From contig CACYQO010000007.1 of NCBI GenBank assembly GCA_902776545.1, positions 24,683 through 88,682 of the forward strand: a stretch of DNA of 64,000 bases, given 5' to 3'. The notes under the pieces are model-generated. The model did no database searches and was not told the origin of the DNA. It saw nothing but the letters and a program-made list of their open reading frames with translations. The stretch comes from an uncultured Prevotellaceae bacterium. GTDB taxonomy: Bacteria; Bacteroidota; Bacteroidia; Bacteroidales; Bacteroidaceae. The translations under genes and the position numbers were made by a program. Below are positions 18,929 to 28,220 of this stretch, one piece after another (the first letter of the stretch is position 1; every line of letters begins with the position of its first letter).

Positions 18929-19004
18929 AAATTAATGATTAAATAATTAATATATAGATGTTTATTCTTTTCAAGGGCTGTATATCGATATTCTTTTCAA
19001 GATG

Positions 19005-19012
19005 CAAATATA
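19005..19012 (-). promoter_or_regulatory. Probable -7 box of the nagB operon
   Basis: The minus strand reads TATATTTG about 77 bases before the nagB start. A clear -33 TTTG is not visible at the usual spacing. Confidence 0.5.
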
Positions 19013-19092
19013 CAAAAAAATCTTAATTATGAATCGCTCACAATAAAAAAAGATACTTTCCGTTATAAGAACAACTAGAATAATGAAAGAAT

Positions 19093-20271
19093 ATGGAGTT
19101 GAGCACCTATTTTGAACCTATCGACACTGAGACTGTGGGATTTCGAAGCCAAGAGTTCCGTCCCATGCTGGGCGACGACATCGCGGCCTATACCGATCGT
19201 GGCCGTTTCCCGGAACTTGATGAGGCGCAATTGGTACTGCTAGGTGTGAAAGAAGACCGCGGTTCGATGGACAATCATGGCTGCGCCGCCGCTCCCGACC
19301 CCATACGTCACTACCTCTATCACTTGGCGAAGCCTCATGAGGAGATGCACATTGTGGATTTGGGGAATATCGTTCCCGGAGCCGAGCAGCGCGACACTTA
19401 TTTCGCCCTCATCGAGGCTCTGCACCAATTAATAGAGAAGGGATTGACGGTGGTGATCCTTGGTGGCAGCGATGATTTGGTCTTCCCCATCTACAAGGCC
19501 TATGAAGTGCTGGGGCGGGTAATCAATATCTGCTCTGTCGACTCACATTTCAACCTCGAAGGCGGCGAGGAAATCAATTCGCGCAACTGGCTGCAGCACA
19601 TTATCCTGCAGCAGCCCAACTACCTGTTCGACTTTATGAACGTGGGCTACCAAACCTATTTCGTAGGCCGTGAGATGATACAGTTGATGGAGGAGTTGAA
19701 GTTCAGCACCCGTCGTCTGGGCGAGGTGCAGGTGAAGATGGAGAATGCAGAGCCCCTGATACGCTACAGCGATGTGGTGGCGGTGGACATCAGCGCAGTG
19801 CGCCAAAGCGATGCACCTGCCAATTCCGCCCCATCGCCTCACGGGTTTTATGGTGAGCAATTGTGCCAGCTGGCACGCTTTGCTGGCATGAGCGACAAGA
19901 CGTCTTGCATGGGCTTTTTTGAGATGAACCCCGCCCGCGACCACAACGGACAGACGGCCCACATGCTGGCACATGCCGTGTGGTTCTTCATCGAAGGCTT
20001 CTACTACCGCCAGAACGACTTCCCGCACCGCGATAAACAGTTCTACAAACGTTTCACTGTGGAATTGCGCGAGCATGGGCTGGACATCGTCTTCTACAAG
20101 AGCATGAAGAGCGACCGCTGGTGGATGGAGGTGCCCTGCGACGACACCGAACGCCGCGAACGCTACCTGCGCCACACGCTCATCCCCTGTAGCTACGGCG
20201 ACTATCAGCGGGCCATGGAGAACGAAATACCCGAGCTTTGGTGGCACTACTATAATAGAATCAACGGATAA
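19093..20271 (+). CDS. Ureohydrolase-superfamily protein with degenerate metal site
   Basis: This 392-residue protein has the arginase/agmatinase/formimidoylglutamase fold: LVLLGVKEDRG, VVILGGSDDL, ICSVDSHFNLEG, VVAVDISAVRQSDAP and a C-terminal helical extension. Active ureohydrolases bind two Mn ions through GGxH, DxHxD and SxDxD motifs. Here the first His is Asp (GGSDD), the second motif reads DSHFN, and the third reads VDISAV. One or both metals are probably lost, so it may be inactive or have changed chemistry. Its position before lptE could hint at an envelope role, but that is speculation. Confidence 0.75.
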   Translation: MELSTYFEPIDTETVGFRSQEFRPMLGDDIAAYTDRGRFPELDEAQLVLLGVKEDRGSMDNHGCAAAPDPIRHYLYHLAKPHEEMHIVDLGNIVPGAEQRDTYFALIEALHQLIEKGLTVVILGGSDDLVFPIYKAYEVLGRVINICSVDSHFNLEGGEEINSRNWLQHIILQQPNYLFDFMNVGYQTYFVGREMIQLMEELKFSTRRLGEVQVKMENAEPLIRYSDVVAVDISAVRQSDAPANSAPSPHGFYGEQLCQLARFAGMSDKTSCMGFFEMNPARDHNGQTAHMLAHAVWFFIEGFYYRQNDFPHRDKQFYKRFTVELREHGLDIVFYKSMKSDRWWMEVPCDDTERRERYLRHTLIPCSYGDYQRAMENEIPELWWHYYNRING

Positions 20272-20317
20272 CGAAGATATTACGTAATAACGTGATAACA
20301 AAATAACGAAAAAAGGT

Positions 20318-20488
20318 ATGAATCTAGAATTTAAAGGCAAAATAGACAATCTTATCAGCGAGGTGGCCGCGATACCAGATTTGGAGACCAAAGTCGCCGT
20401 GCTGAACTATATCCAGCAGGAGTCGGGATTCCTGCTGTGGCAACTTGAAGACGAACAGCGCATCGATGAAGACTCGAGAGATTTTTAA
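20318..20488 (+). CDS. Small acidic protein upstream of lptE
   Basis: This is a 56-residue open frame beginning MNLEFKGKIDNLISEVA and ending DEDSRDF. It is acidic, probably helical and soluble. The start has an A/G-rich AAAAAAGGT just upstream. The stop codon lies 11 bases before the lptE start, giving tight spacing between the ureohydrolase and lptE genes and supporting a real gene in one operon. No family is recognised. The 46 bases before it consist of repeated ATAACG-type words. Confidence 0.6.
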   Translation: MNLEFKGKIDNLISEVAAIPDLETKVAVLNYIQQESGFLLWQLEDEQRIDEDSRDF

Positions 20489-20498
20489 AGGTGAAAGG

Positions 20499-20999
20499 AT
20501 GATGCGGTCACTGTGGGTGATTGCCGTTTTCGCCTTGATAGGCTGCACGGGCGGCTATTCGTTCACCGGGGCGTCTATACCGCCAGGGGCGAAGACCCTC
20601 TCGGTGGCCACTTTCCCCAACAACGCCTCCACCGTCAATCCCCAGTTGAGCCAGAAACTCACCGACGAGTTAATGCAGATGTTCTCCAGCCAAACGCCGC
20701 TCACGGTCATGAATAGCGGCGAAGGCGACCTGCATGTGGAAGGCGAGATTACGGGCTACGACACCCGCGCCGCCGCCTTGTCGAGCAACGACGAGGTGTC
20801 TATGAACCGCCTCACCGTGACCGTCAAGGTGCGCTTCACCAACTCCATCGATCCCGAGGCCAACTTCGAGCAATCTTTCTCGCGCTACCGCGACTACCCC
20901 GCCTCGCGCGACTTCTCCTCGGTCGAGAGCAGCCTGGTGAGCGAAATAGTCACTGAACTATGCGAAGATATCTTCAACAAGGCTGTCGTCAACTGGTAG
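20499..20999 (+). CDS. lptE: LPS assembly lipoprotein LptE
   Basis: The start is ATG 20499, just after GTGAAAGG, giving MMRSLWVIAVFALIGCTGGYSF-type N-terminus with lipobox LIGC. The protein is about 166 residues. GYSFTGASIPPGAKTLSVATFPN and the later SEIVTELCEDIFNKAVVNW match Bacteroidota LptE, the outer-membrane lipoprotein that plugs LptD and helps insert LPS. An in-frame ATG at 20445 would put the lipobox too far inside, so it was rejected. The last 40 bases overlap the next gene in another frame, indicating translational coupling. Confidence 0.88.
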   Translation: MMRSLWVIAVFALIGCTGGYSFTGASIPPGAKTLSVATFPNNASTVNPQLSQKLTDELMQMFSSQTPLTVMNSGEGDLHVEGEITGYDTRAAALSSNDEVSMNRLTVTVKVRFTNSIDPEANFEQSFSRYRDYPASRDFSSVESSLVSEIVTELCEDIFNKAVVNW

Positions 21000-22756
21000 C
21001 TGTGTCCAAACGACACGACTCACTCGTTGTGTTCCTTTTCTCCACCTTGGTCTACCTGCTGACGATGGACCACTCGGCCAGTTGGTGGGACTGTGGCGAG
21101 TTCATCACCACAGGGTGGGGTCTACAGATAGGTCATCCTCCCGGAGCACCGTTCTACCAACTTGTCACCCACTGCGCCATGCTGCTCTCTTTCGGCAACC
21201 CCATGTGGGTGGCACCCCTGAGCAATCTTGTCTCTGTTTTATGTGCCTCCTTCACCGTCCTCCTACTCTATAAAACCATCCTCTTGCTGTTGCAGCGAAG
21301 CAATTTTCAATTTACAACTTTCAATTTCCAACTGGCAGCTGCCTGCGGCGCCTTCTGCTACCTCTTCTGCGACACTGCATGGTTCTCCGCTGTCGAGAGC
21401 GAAGTCTACAGCATGGCTATGCTCTTTTGTGCGCTCACCGTTTGGCTCATGCTGCGGTGGGAACGCGACGGCGACAATCGCAAGCTCCTTTTAATAGCAC
21501 TTCTTCTGGGATTGGGCGTTTGCGTACACCTGATGACGCTCCTCACCACGCCGGCACTTTTGTGGTTTTTCGTCAGGAAACTGAGGAAATCCGTCCGCGA
21601 GCCCGATGAAAACAGTTGTCGGAATCGCTGGTGGCTCTGGATAAGAACGGTAGCGCTGGGAATCGTTTTCTTTTTCATAGGCCTCACGCCCTATGCCATC
21701 ATCCCCATCCGCGCCGCATCCAACCCTCCCATCAATACCGGTAACCCTTCAACACCCGAGAGTTTCAAATCCTACTTCAGTCGCGACCAATACGAGAAAG
21801 CCCCTGTCTATCCCCGCATGTGGAGAGATAGGGACGCCGCCAACTGGGAGCACTGGTGTGATGGAGACAGTACAAGCGTGATGGACAACGTGGTCTACTA
21901 TGCTGTCTATCAGTTCGGCTACATGTACTGCCGCTATATCATGTTCAACTTCATCGGGCGCTGGAACTACGACTGGAACATCGTGGTGATTTCTGTGCTG
22001 CCATTCCTGTTCGGCATCTGGGGTCTGTGGCGACACCGCCGGCGACACCGCGGCGACTTCCATCTTGTCCTGCTGGTGTTCCTCTTTGGCGGCATCATCC
22101 TGAATCTCTATCTGAACCACCCCTGCTTCGAACCACGCGAGCGCGACTATGTCTATGTGCTCAGTTTCTATGCTTTCGCTATCTGGATAGCTGTCGGGGC
22201 CGCCGATCTGCTGGCACGTATTCCGCGTCGCTGGATGAGGGTCTTAGTGGTAGCAGTGCCGCTGCTCTTGGCTGTCGGCAACTGGAGCGACCACGACCGA
22301 CACAACTGCCACTCCGTTCACGACATCAGCCTCAACCATCTGCAAAGCTGCGACCACGGCGCCATCCTTTTCACCATGGGCGACAACGACACCTTCCCAC
22401 TTTGGTATCTCCAACATGTCGAACACCGTCGCACCGACATCGACATCCACAATGTGAACCTCATCGGCTACCGGGTATCGTTCGCCATCATCACCAATAA
22501 CCGTTTCCAACGACCTCTTTATTTCACCCAATACGCCTACGACCGCTTCAAGGAATATTATCCAGGCAGGTTCCGCTGCGAAGGTTTCTGCTGGCGTCTG
22601 CTGCCCGACACCGTCGGAATTGACGACCCAGAGCCCTTGCGACGCCACATCGACGACTCCATCCAGTGGAACATCGGCAGCCACGAATATGTGGATCGTG
22701 TCTCCCAGATTTTCCTCAGGATTTGGGACGGTAATACCAGCCAAATTGAAAAATAA
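20960..22756 (+). CDS. DUF2723 family multi-pass membrane protein (glycosyltransferase-like)
   Basis: The 598-residue protein has about nine hydrophobic segments and the DUF2723 signature near the N-terminus: DHSASWWDCGEFITTGWGL and IGHPPGAPFYQLVTH, which resemble the acidic-loop motifs of protein O-mannosyltransferase-type GT-C enzymes. The C-terminal part (MGDNDTFPLWYLQHVE) is also typical. Many Bacteroidota members are longer (about 1000 residues); this one is short but appears complete. At 21300-21335 a repeat-like AATTTTCAATTTACAACTTT stretch encodes NFQFTTFNFQL, apparently an invading word repeat. Overlap with lptE suggests an envelope-glycan role. Confidence 0.82.
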   Translation: MRRYLQQGCRQLVAVSKRHDSLVVFLFSTLVYLLTMDHSASWWDCGEFITTGWGLQIGHPPGAPFYQLVTHCAMLLSFGNPMWVAPLSNLVSVLCASFTVLLLYKTILLLLQRSNFQFTTFNFQLAAACGAFCYLFCDTAWFSAVESEVYSMAMLFCALTVWLMLRWERDGDNRKLLLIALLLGLGVCVHLMTLLTTPALLWFFVRKLRKSVREPDENSCRNRWWLWIRTVALGIVFFFIGLTPYAIIPIRAASNPPINTGNPSTPESFKSYFSRDQYEKAPVYPRMWRDRDAANWEHWCDGDSTSVMDNVVYYAVYQFGYMYCRYIMFNFIGRWNYDWNIVVISVLPFLFGIWGLWRHRRRHRGDFHLVLLVFLFGGIILNLYLNHPCFEPRERDYVYVLSFYAFAIWIAVGAADLLARIPRRWMRVLVVAVPLLLAVGNWSDHDRHNCHSVHDISLNHLQSCDHGAILFTMGDNDTFPLWYLQHVEHRRTDIDIHNVNLIGYRVSFAIITNNRFQRPLYFTQYAYDRFKEYYPGRFRCEGFCWRLLPDTVGIDDPEPLRRHIDDSIQWNIGSHEYVDRVSQIFLRIWDGNTSQIEK

Positions 22757-22757
22757 A

Positions 22758-22789
22758 TTTGCACAAGAAAAGATTTTTTTGTTACTTTG
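22758..22789 (+). promoter_or_regulatory. Probable promoter of the manA operon
   Basis: TTTG (22758-22761), 20 bases, then TTACTTTG (22782-22789), one mismatch to TAnnTTTG. The leader to the small lipoprotein-like gene is about 50 bases. Confidence 0.5.
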
Positions 22790-22843
22790 TACTTTGTGCA
22801 AAAAGGCATATTTATTATATAATTTTGAAAATCAATATACAAC

Positions 22844-23044
22844 ATGAAAAGAATAATAAAAAAAACACTACCCTTGGTGCTCGTCGCCGCCATTTTGGCC
22901 CTCGGTGGCATTCAGGTGTCGTGCAAAAGCTCGGGCGAGCACATGTATCCCCGCAAGACCTCGAGCAAAGGACAAACCGTCAAGTCGAACATCAAAGTGA
23001 AAGGAACTAACAGGTCCAATAGCCATACTACAAGAACCTACTGA
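22844..23044 (+). CDS. Small exported protein, possible lipoprotein
   Basis: This 66-residue protein has a basic start (MKRIIKK), a hydrophobic core (LPLVLVAAILALGG) and a Cys at residue 27 in GIQVSC. The residue at -3 of the presumed lipobox is Gln, which is unusual, so lipidation is uncertain. The mature tail is short, basic and Ser/Thr-rich. The stop overlaps the manA start by one base (TGATG), so the two are coupled. Function is unknown. Confidence 0.6.
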   Translation: MKRIIKKTLPLVLVAAILALGGIQVSCKSSGEHMYPRKTSSKGQTVKSNIKVKGTNRSNSHTTRTY

Positions 23045-24090
23045 TGCAGTCTTCTCTCTACCCCTTGAAATTCCTCCCCCTCTACAAGAACGTCATCTGG
23101 GGAGGCAACAAATTGAAAAACTACGGTTTCGACTATGCCCCGCTGCCCAACTGCGGCGAGTTGTGGGCACTCTCTTCTGTCGAAGGGCGCGAGTCGGTCA
23201 TCGCCAATGGATTCCTAGTGGAGAACACACTGAACGAGGCCATTGAGATTTATATGGGCGACCTGGTGGGCGAAAAGGTCTACAACCGATTCGGTACCGA
23301 GTTCCCCCTGCTATTCAAAGTTATCGACGCCGCCAAGGACCTCTCCATTCAGGTGCACCCCGATGACGACCTTGCGCAACGTCGCGGCATGCCTTGCGGA
23401 AAAACAGAGATGTGGTATGTCATGGAGGCCGATCCTGGCGCCAAGCTCATCAGCGGCTTTCGCCGCGACACCGACCCGGAAGAGTACCGTGCCGCCCTGG
23501 CCGCAGGACACCTTGAAGACCTGCTTCATAGCGAACAGCCCGAAGCCGGCGATGTCTACTTCATCCCTGCCGGACGTGTCCATGCCCTCGGCAAAGGCCT
23601 CATGGTGGCCGAGATACAGCAAACTTCCGACTGCACCTATCGCATCTACGACTACAACCGCCGTGATGCCGACGGCAACCTGCGTCAGCTGCACACCGAA
23701 GAGGCTATGGACGCTATCGACTTCGGTGCCATCCAAGGACATGCCTGCACGCACTACCATGCTCACATGAACGAGACCACCACACTGGCTTCCTGCCCCT
23801 ATTTCATCACCCGTCTCATCCCCTTCGACACACCGATACGTAAAAACCTCGAAGACTTCGACACCTTTGTCATCTACTTCTGTGTCGATGGTATCGCCGC
23901 CGTCAAAAGCATGGACACCATCGTCCCGCTCCACACTGGCGAATGCGTCCTAGTGCCCGCTGTGGCCGATGGAGTGGAACTCTTCTGCGAAGGACCAGCC
24001 AAACTGCTGGAAGTCTATATCGACACCACCGATTGGACCGACCAACCCTCTGGCGAGAATGTATGGATGGCACAATTTATAAATAAATAA
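23044..24090 (+). CDS. manA: Mannose-6-phosphate isomerase, type I
   Basis: This 348-residue zinc enzyme interconverts fructose-6-phosphate and mannose-6-phosphate, feeding GDP-mannose synthesis. Zn-ligand motifs are visible: QVHPDD (Gln and His), KTEMWYVM (Glu) and GRVHALGKG (His); also the N-terminal VIWGGNKLKNYG and GELWALS motifs. The length fits the short bacterial class. It is translationally coupled to the small upstream gene. Confidence 0.95.
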   Translation: MQSSLYPLKFLPLYKNVIWGGNKLKNYGFDYAPLPNCGELWALSSVEGRESVIANGFLVENTLNEAIEIYMGDLVGEKVYNRFGTEFPLLFKVIDAAKDLSIQVHPDDDLAQRRGMPCGKTEMWYVMEADPGAKLISGFRRDTDPEEYRAALAAGHLEDLLHSEQPEAGDVYFIPAGRVHALGKGLMVAEIQQTSDCTYRIYDYNRRDADGNLRQLHTEEAMDAIDFGAIQGHACTHYHAHMNETTTLASCPYFITRLIPFDTPIRKNLEDFDTFVIYFCVDGIAAVKSMDTIVPLHTGECVLVPAVADGVELFCEGPAKLLEVYIDTTDWTDQPSGENVWMAQFINK

Positions 24091-24097
24091 AAATAAA

Positions 24098-24129
24098 TTT
24101 GTGTACATCGGAAAAAAATACTAATTTTG
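24098..24129 (+). promoter_or_regulatory. Promoter of the zapA-rny region
   Basis: TTTG (24098-24101), 20 bases, then TAATTTTG (24122-24129). It lies 34 bases upstream of the coiled-coil gene and fits the Bacteroidota consensus closely. Confidence 0.7.
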
Positions 24130-24163
24130 CACCGCTTTTTTTGTGTAAACGACAGATAAAAAA

Positions 24164-24454
24164 ATGTTTGATTTCGAGACATCAGTAACAGGAATCGAGT
24201 TCAAAGTGAGGCAGTTGGCAGACGAAGTGGCTCACCTGAGAACCTTGGTGTCGGAGAAAGAGGACGAATGTCGCGACCTCAAAGAAGTGCTAAACGATAA
24301 AGAAATATTAATTAATAACCTTAAAGAACAAAACAAATTAATAAAATTAGGGAACAAGTTGACGGAGAAAGGCGATTGTTCTGAGATAAAACTGAAAATC
24401 AATCAGATGATACGCACTATCGACAGGAGCCTTGAAATATTGAAAAATGTGTGA
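24164..24454 (+). CDS. Coiled-coil protein upstream of zapA
   Basis: This 96-residue, highly charged protein is almost entirely helical with heptad-like spacing (KVRQLADEVAHLRTLVSEKE, LKEVLNDKEILINNLKEQN). A small coiled-coil gene directly before zapA is common in Bacteroidota, and a role in division, perhaps partnering ZapA, is inferred from position only. The 90 bases after it are repeat words (CATTAACACGTTAACG and similar). Confidence 0.7.
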   Translation: MFDFETSVTGIEFKVRQLADEVAHLRTLVSEKEDECRDLKEVLNDKEILINNLKEQNKLIKLGNKLTEKGDCSEIKLKINQMIRTIDRSLEILKNV

Positions 24455-24544
24455 ATTTGTAAAAGTGTAAACTCGTAAATCGTTTTGCAGATGCAGACAG
24501 AGACTAGCACATTAACACGTTAACGCATTAACACATTGAACGAA

Positions 24545-24850
24545 ATGGAAACGATATCGGCATCGGTTAACATATTGGGACGCACATACAAGCTTCGCGT
24601 CGCCTCGGAAGACGAGGAGGCATTGCGCAAGGCGGCGGAGGCCATCGATACGCAAGCCAAGAGTTACGGTAAGATGTATGCCTATAACGACCATCAAGAC
24701 TTACTTGCCATGGTGGCTTTGACACAGATCACTCAACTGACCAAGATACAAGACTCGCTGCGGTTCAAGGACACCGACCTCGCCCAGAGGCTCCAGTCTA
24801 TTGACAGCGTGCTCGAACAAATCCTGCATCCGACCCAAAACAGTTTGTAA
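24545..24850 (+). CDS. zapA: Cell division protein ZapA
   Basis: This 101-residue protein begins METISASVNILGRTYKLRV, the usual ZapA N-terminal beta-strand, then EDEEALRKAAEAIDTQAKSY and a long C-terminal helix (DLLAMVALTQITQLTKIQ). ZapA bundles FtsZ filaments at the division ring. A TTG at 24536 is a possible but less likely start. The last 30 bases also form one arm of the structured RNA described next. Confidence 0.88.
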   Translation: METISASVNILGRTYKLRVASEDEEALRKAAEAIDTQAKSYGKMYAYNDHQDLLAMVALTQITQLTKIQDSLRFKDTDLAQRLQSIDSVLEQILHPTQNSL

Positions 24851-24985
24851 ACTCAACACCATTTACGAACCGAGTCGGCTCAGGGGCGGGTAGGTTGTAT
24901 GGCTGATACGCCCGGCGCTCAAATCCTATCAATTTAGAGTTTACCAATACTCTAGGAGGGACTCACCGCGATGCAGGATTTTTTA
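24819..24985 (+). ncRNA. ssrS: Structured RNA, probable 6S RNA
   Basis: A perfect 12-bp closing stem joins AAATCCTGCATC (24819-24830, inside the end of zapA) to GATGCAGGATTT (24970-24981), followed by a T run. The enclosed 139 bases contain further helices, such as TAGAGT / ACTCTA and GGGCG / CGCCC. The size (about 167 bases), the long closed rod shape and the position right after zapA fit 6S RNA, which binds RNA polymerase in stationary phase. zapA-6S linkage is well known in proteobacteria. A covariance-model match has not been tested, so a different ncRNA or an elaborate terminator remains possible. Confidence 0.55.
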
Positions 24986-25042
24986 TACTGACCGTCACCT
25001 TCTCAACGCGACTGCCGTTCCCACAACAAAAACACCAACATT

Positions 25043-26584
25043 ATGCCCGTACTATTTATCATAATCGGAATTGTGGCAGGCGGCGGCATCGCCGTATGGC
25101 TGACCACCACAGTGTTGCGCAACAAGCTGCTCTCCAAGAGCCAGCAGGTGCTCAAAGACGCCGAAGAAAAAGGCGAAGTACTCAAAAAAGAGAAAGAACT
25201 CCAGGCCAAGGAGAAATTCCTCCAGCTGCAGCGTGAGCACGACAAGCGCGTCAACGAACAGAACAACAAGATGCGCGACGCAGAGAACAAACTCAAACAG
25301 CGCGAACAGACCCTCTCCCAGAAAGTCGAGGAGCTGCAGAAGAAGAGCAACGAACTCAAAGGCGTCAGCGAAAACCTCAACAACCAGATTGATGCCCTCA
25401 AGAAACGTCAGGTCGAGGTGGAGAAAATCTACAAGGAAAGCGTCTCCAAGCTCGAGCACATCGCGGGCATGAGCGCAGAAGAAGCCAAGCAGCAACTCGT
25501 CGACGCCATGACCGAAGAGGCACGTGCCGAAGCCAGCACCACTATCATGGACATCGTCGAGGAGGCTAAGATTACCGCCGCCGAGCAGGCCAAAAAAATC
25601 GTCATCCAGAGCATCCAGCGTACCGCCACCGAGACCGCCGTCGAGAACACCGTCTCCGTCTTCAACCTCGAGAACGAAGAGGTCAAAGGCCGCATCATTG
25701 GCCGCGAGGGCCGCAACATCCGTACCCTCGAAAGCCTCACTGGCGTCGAAATCATCATCGACGACTCCCCCGACGCCATCATCATCAGCGGCTTCGACCC
25801 CGTGCGTCGCGAAATTGCCCGACTGTCGCTCCACAAACTCGTCACCGACGGCCGCATCCACCCTGCACGCATCGAAGAAGTCGTTGCCAAGACCCGCCGT
25901 CAAATTGAACAGGAAATCAACGAGGTGGGTAAGCGTACCTGCATCGACCTCGGCATCCTCAACCTCAACCACGAGCTCGTCCGCATGGTGGGTCGCATGA
26001 AATACCGTTCCTCCTACGGACAGAACCTTCTGCAGCACAGCCGCGAGGTAGCCAACCTCGCCGCCACCATGGCCTCCGAACTCGGCCTCAATCCCAAGAT
26101 GGCCAAGCGTGCCGGCCTGCTCCACGATATCGGCAAAGTCCCCGAGACCGACCCCGAGATGCCGCACGCCATCTTCGGTATGAAACTCGCCGAGAAATAC
26201 AAGGAGCATCCTGATATCTGCAATGCCATCGGCGCCCACCACGACGAGATGGAGATGACCAACCTCATCAGCCCCATCATCCAGGTTGCCGACGCCATCA
26301 GTGGCGCCCGTCCTGGTGCCCGCCGCGAGGTGGTCGAAGCCTACATCAACCGCCTCAAGAAGCTCGAAGATATGGCCATGTCCTATCCCGGCGTCGTCAA
26401 GACCTACGCTATCCAGGCCGGCCGCGAGCTCCGCGTCATCGTCGGCGCCGACAAGGTCAGCGATGTCGAGGCCAACAAGCTCAGCTTCGACCTCTCCAAG
26501 CAGATCCAGAGCGAGATGACCTACCCCGGCCAAATCAAGGTCACCGTCATCCGCGAAACCCGCGCCATCAACTATGCTAAGTAG
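25043..26584 (+). CDS. rny: Ribonuclease Y
   Basis: This 513-residue endoribonuclease starts RNA decay at the membrane. It has an N-terminal membrane helix ([17 protein letters not shown]), a long coiled coil (about 30-200), a KH domain with [13 protein letters not shown] (about 220) and an HD domain with LLHDIGK (about 360). The order and length match the family fully. It overlaps lgt by 11 bases. Confidence 0.97.
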   Translation: MPVLFIIIGIVAGGGIAVWLTTTVLRNKLLSKSQQVLKDAEEKGEVLKKEKELQAKEKFLQLQREHDKRVNEQNNKMRDAENKLKQREQTLSQKVEELQKKSNELKGVSENLNNQIDALKKRQVEVEKIYKESVSKLEHIAGMSAEEAKQQLVDAMTEEARAEASTTIMDIVEEAKITAAEQAKKIVIQSIQRTATETAVENTVSVFNLENEEVKGRIIGREGRNIRTLESLTGVEIIIDDSPDAIIISGFDPVRREIARLSLHKLVTDGRIHPARIEEVVAKTRRQIEQEINEVGKRTCIDLGILNLNHELVRMVGRMKYRSSYGQNLLQHSREVANLAATMASELGLNPKMAKRAGLLHDIGKVPETDPEMPHAIFGMKLAEKYKEHPDICNAIGAHHDEMEMTNLISPIIQVADAISGARPGARREVVEAYINRLKKLEDMAMSYPGVVKTYAIQAGRELRVIVGADKVSDVEANKLSFDLSKQIQSEMTYPGQIKVTVIRETRAINYAK

Positions 26585-27434
26585 TTTCATACACTGGAAC
26601 ATGGATCCGGTGATGTTTCACATCGGGTCCTTCGGCCTCCGCTACTATTCGCTGGGCTTCCTCTTCGCTTTCACACTGGGCTACTACATCGTGTGGCGCA
26701 TGTTCAAGCACGAAAGGGTGAATACCGACTATCTCGAGAGCCTGGTCGTCTACATGTTCCTCGCCACCCTCATCGGTGCCCGCCTCGGCCACTGCCTCTT
26801 CTACGACGCCGACAAGTACCTCACCTCGGAACACTGGGTCGAGATTTTCTGGCCCTTCGAGGACGGCAAGTTCACGGGATTCGAGGGTCTTGCCAGCCAC
26901 GGCGCCGCCTTTGGCATCCTGCTGGCTCTCTGGCTCTACTGGCGTCGCTATAAGATGAACGTCTGGTGGATTCTCGACCGCTTGGTCATCGTCGTGGCCC
27001 TCGGCGGTGCCTTCATCCGCCTGGGCAACCTCTTCAACAGCGAAATCTATGGCGGCCCCACCGACCTTCCCTGGGGCTTTGTCTTCGAACGACGCGGCGA
27101 AACCGTCCCCAAGCACCCCACACAAATCTACGAGAGCCTCAGCTACCTCATCATCTTTGTCGTCAGCCTCTGGTACTACCTCCGAAAGAAAGGCCACTTC
27201 AAGAGCGGCTCTATCTTCGGCTGGTGGCTTGTGGCACTCTTTGGTGTCCGCTTCCTCATCGAGTTTGTCAAGAACGACCAGGTCGACTTCGAAGCCGACA
27301 TGGCCCTCAACATGGGGCAACTCCTCAGCATCCCCTTCATCATCGGCGGATTTGTCATCGCCTACCTCGCCCGCAACGAAAAGCTCCTCCAAGGACCTTT
27401 CCCGAAAGGAGAAAGAAAAACAGAAAAGAAATAA
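26574..27434 (+). CDS. lgt: Prolipoprotein diacylglyceryl transferase
   Basis: This 286-residue integral membrane enzyme moves diacylglycerol from phosphatidylglycerol to the lipobox Cys of prolipoproteins, as needed by the lipoproteins in this window. Motifs: [11 protein letters not shown] near the N-terminus, [24 protein letters not shown] (the Bacteroidota form of the HGG loop), [14 protein letters not shown] and [12 protein letters not shown], with seven or so membrane helices. An in-frame ATG at 26601 is an alternative start. Confidence 0.95.
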   Translation: MLSSFIHWNMDPVMFHIGSFGLRYYSLGFLFAFTLGYYIVWRMFKHERVNTDYLESLVVYMFLATLIGARLGHCLFYDADKYLTSEHWVEIFWPFEDGKFTGFEGLASHGAAFGILLALWLYWRRYKMNVWWILDRLVIVVALGGAFIRLGNLFNSEIYGGPTDLPWGFVFERRGETVPKHPTQIYESLSYLIIFVVSLWYYLRKKGHFKSGSIFGWWLVALFGVRFLIEFVKNDQVDFEADMALNMGQLLSIPFIIGGFVIAYLARNEKLLQGPFPKGERKTEKK

Positions 27435-27464
27435 CCTTTAGTCCCCAAAAGACCTTAAAGAATT

Positions 27465-28211
27465 ATGAAAACCCTCATCCTTGTCCGCCACGGCGAAAGC
27501 GCCTGGAATAAACTGAATCTTTTTACCGGCTGGACCGACGTCGACCTCACCGAGGACGGCATCAAGGAAGCCTACGAGGCTGGCAAGCTCCTCAAAGCCG
27601 AGGGCTACCGCCCCGAACTCTGCTTCACCTCCTACCTGAAGCGTGCCGTCAAGACCCTCAACGAAATTCTCGACGCCATGGACATGGACTGGCTGCCCGT
27701 GCAGAAATCCTGGCGTCTCAACGAAAAGAGCTACGGCGCCATCCAGGGCCTCAACAAGGCTGAGACCGCTGAGAAATACGGCGACGAGCAGGTGCTCCTC
27801 TGGCGACGCTCCTTCGACATACAGCCCCCTGCACTTGACCTCCACGACGAGCGCAGCCCCCGCATGGACCCCCGCTACAATGAGATTCCCGACAACCTCA
27901 TCCCCCTCACCGAGGCCCTGAAAGACACCATCGAGCGCCTCATGCCCTACTATCGCGGCACCATCCTCCCAGCCTTCGAGAACCGCAACACCCTCATGGT
28001 TGTCGCCCACGGCAACTCACTCCGTGGCATCGTCAAGGAACTCAAAGGGATGTCCAACGAGGAGATTATTAAATTCAATCTTCCCACCGCCGTGCCCTAC
28101 GTATTCAAGTTCGACGACCAGATGAAACTCATCTCCGATCAGTTCCTCGGCGACCCCGAAGCCATTGCTGCCAAACAAGCCAGCGTCGCCAATCAGGCTA
28201 AACGGAAGTAA
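27465..28211 (+). CDS. gpmA: 2,3-bisphosphoglycerate-dependent phosphoglycerate mutase
   Basis: This 248-residue glycolytic enzyme interconverts 3- and 2-phosphoglycerate. The phosphohistidine motif LVRHGESAWN (residues 6-15), WRLNEKSYGAIQG (usually RLNERHYGALQG) and VVAHGNSLRGIV with the second active-site His are present. The length is normal for the cofactor-dependent family. It follows lgt by 30 bases and precedes the thioesterase gene by 9. Confidence 0.96.
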   Translation: MKTLILVRHGESAWNKLNLFTGWTDVDLTEDGIKEAYEAGKLLKAEGYRPELCFTSYLKRAVKTLNEILDAMDMDWLPVQKSWRLNEKSYGAIQGLNKAETAEKYGDEQVLLWRRSFDIQPPALDLHDERSPRMDPRYNEIPDNLIPLTEALKDTIERLMPYYRGTILPAFENRNTLMVVAHGNSLRGIVKELKGMSNEEIIKFNLPTAVPYVFKFDDQMKLISDQFLGDPEAIAAKQASVANQAKRK

Positions 28212-28220
28212 GATGGAAAA

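Noticed and set aside
17924-18946. 340-codon plus-strand open frame opposite nagB and DUF4954
   Set aside because: It spans two convincing minus-strand genes and shows no family match.
25052-26602. 516-codon minus-strand open frame opposite rny
   Set aside because: It covers almost exactly the ribonuclease Y gene and has low-complexity Asp/Val/Leu composition.
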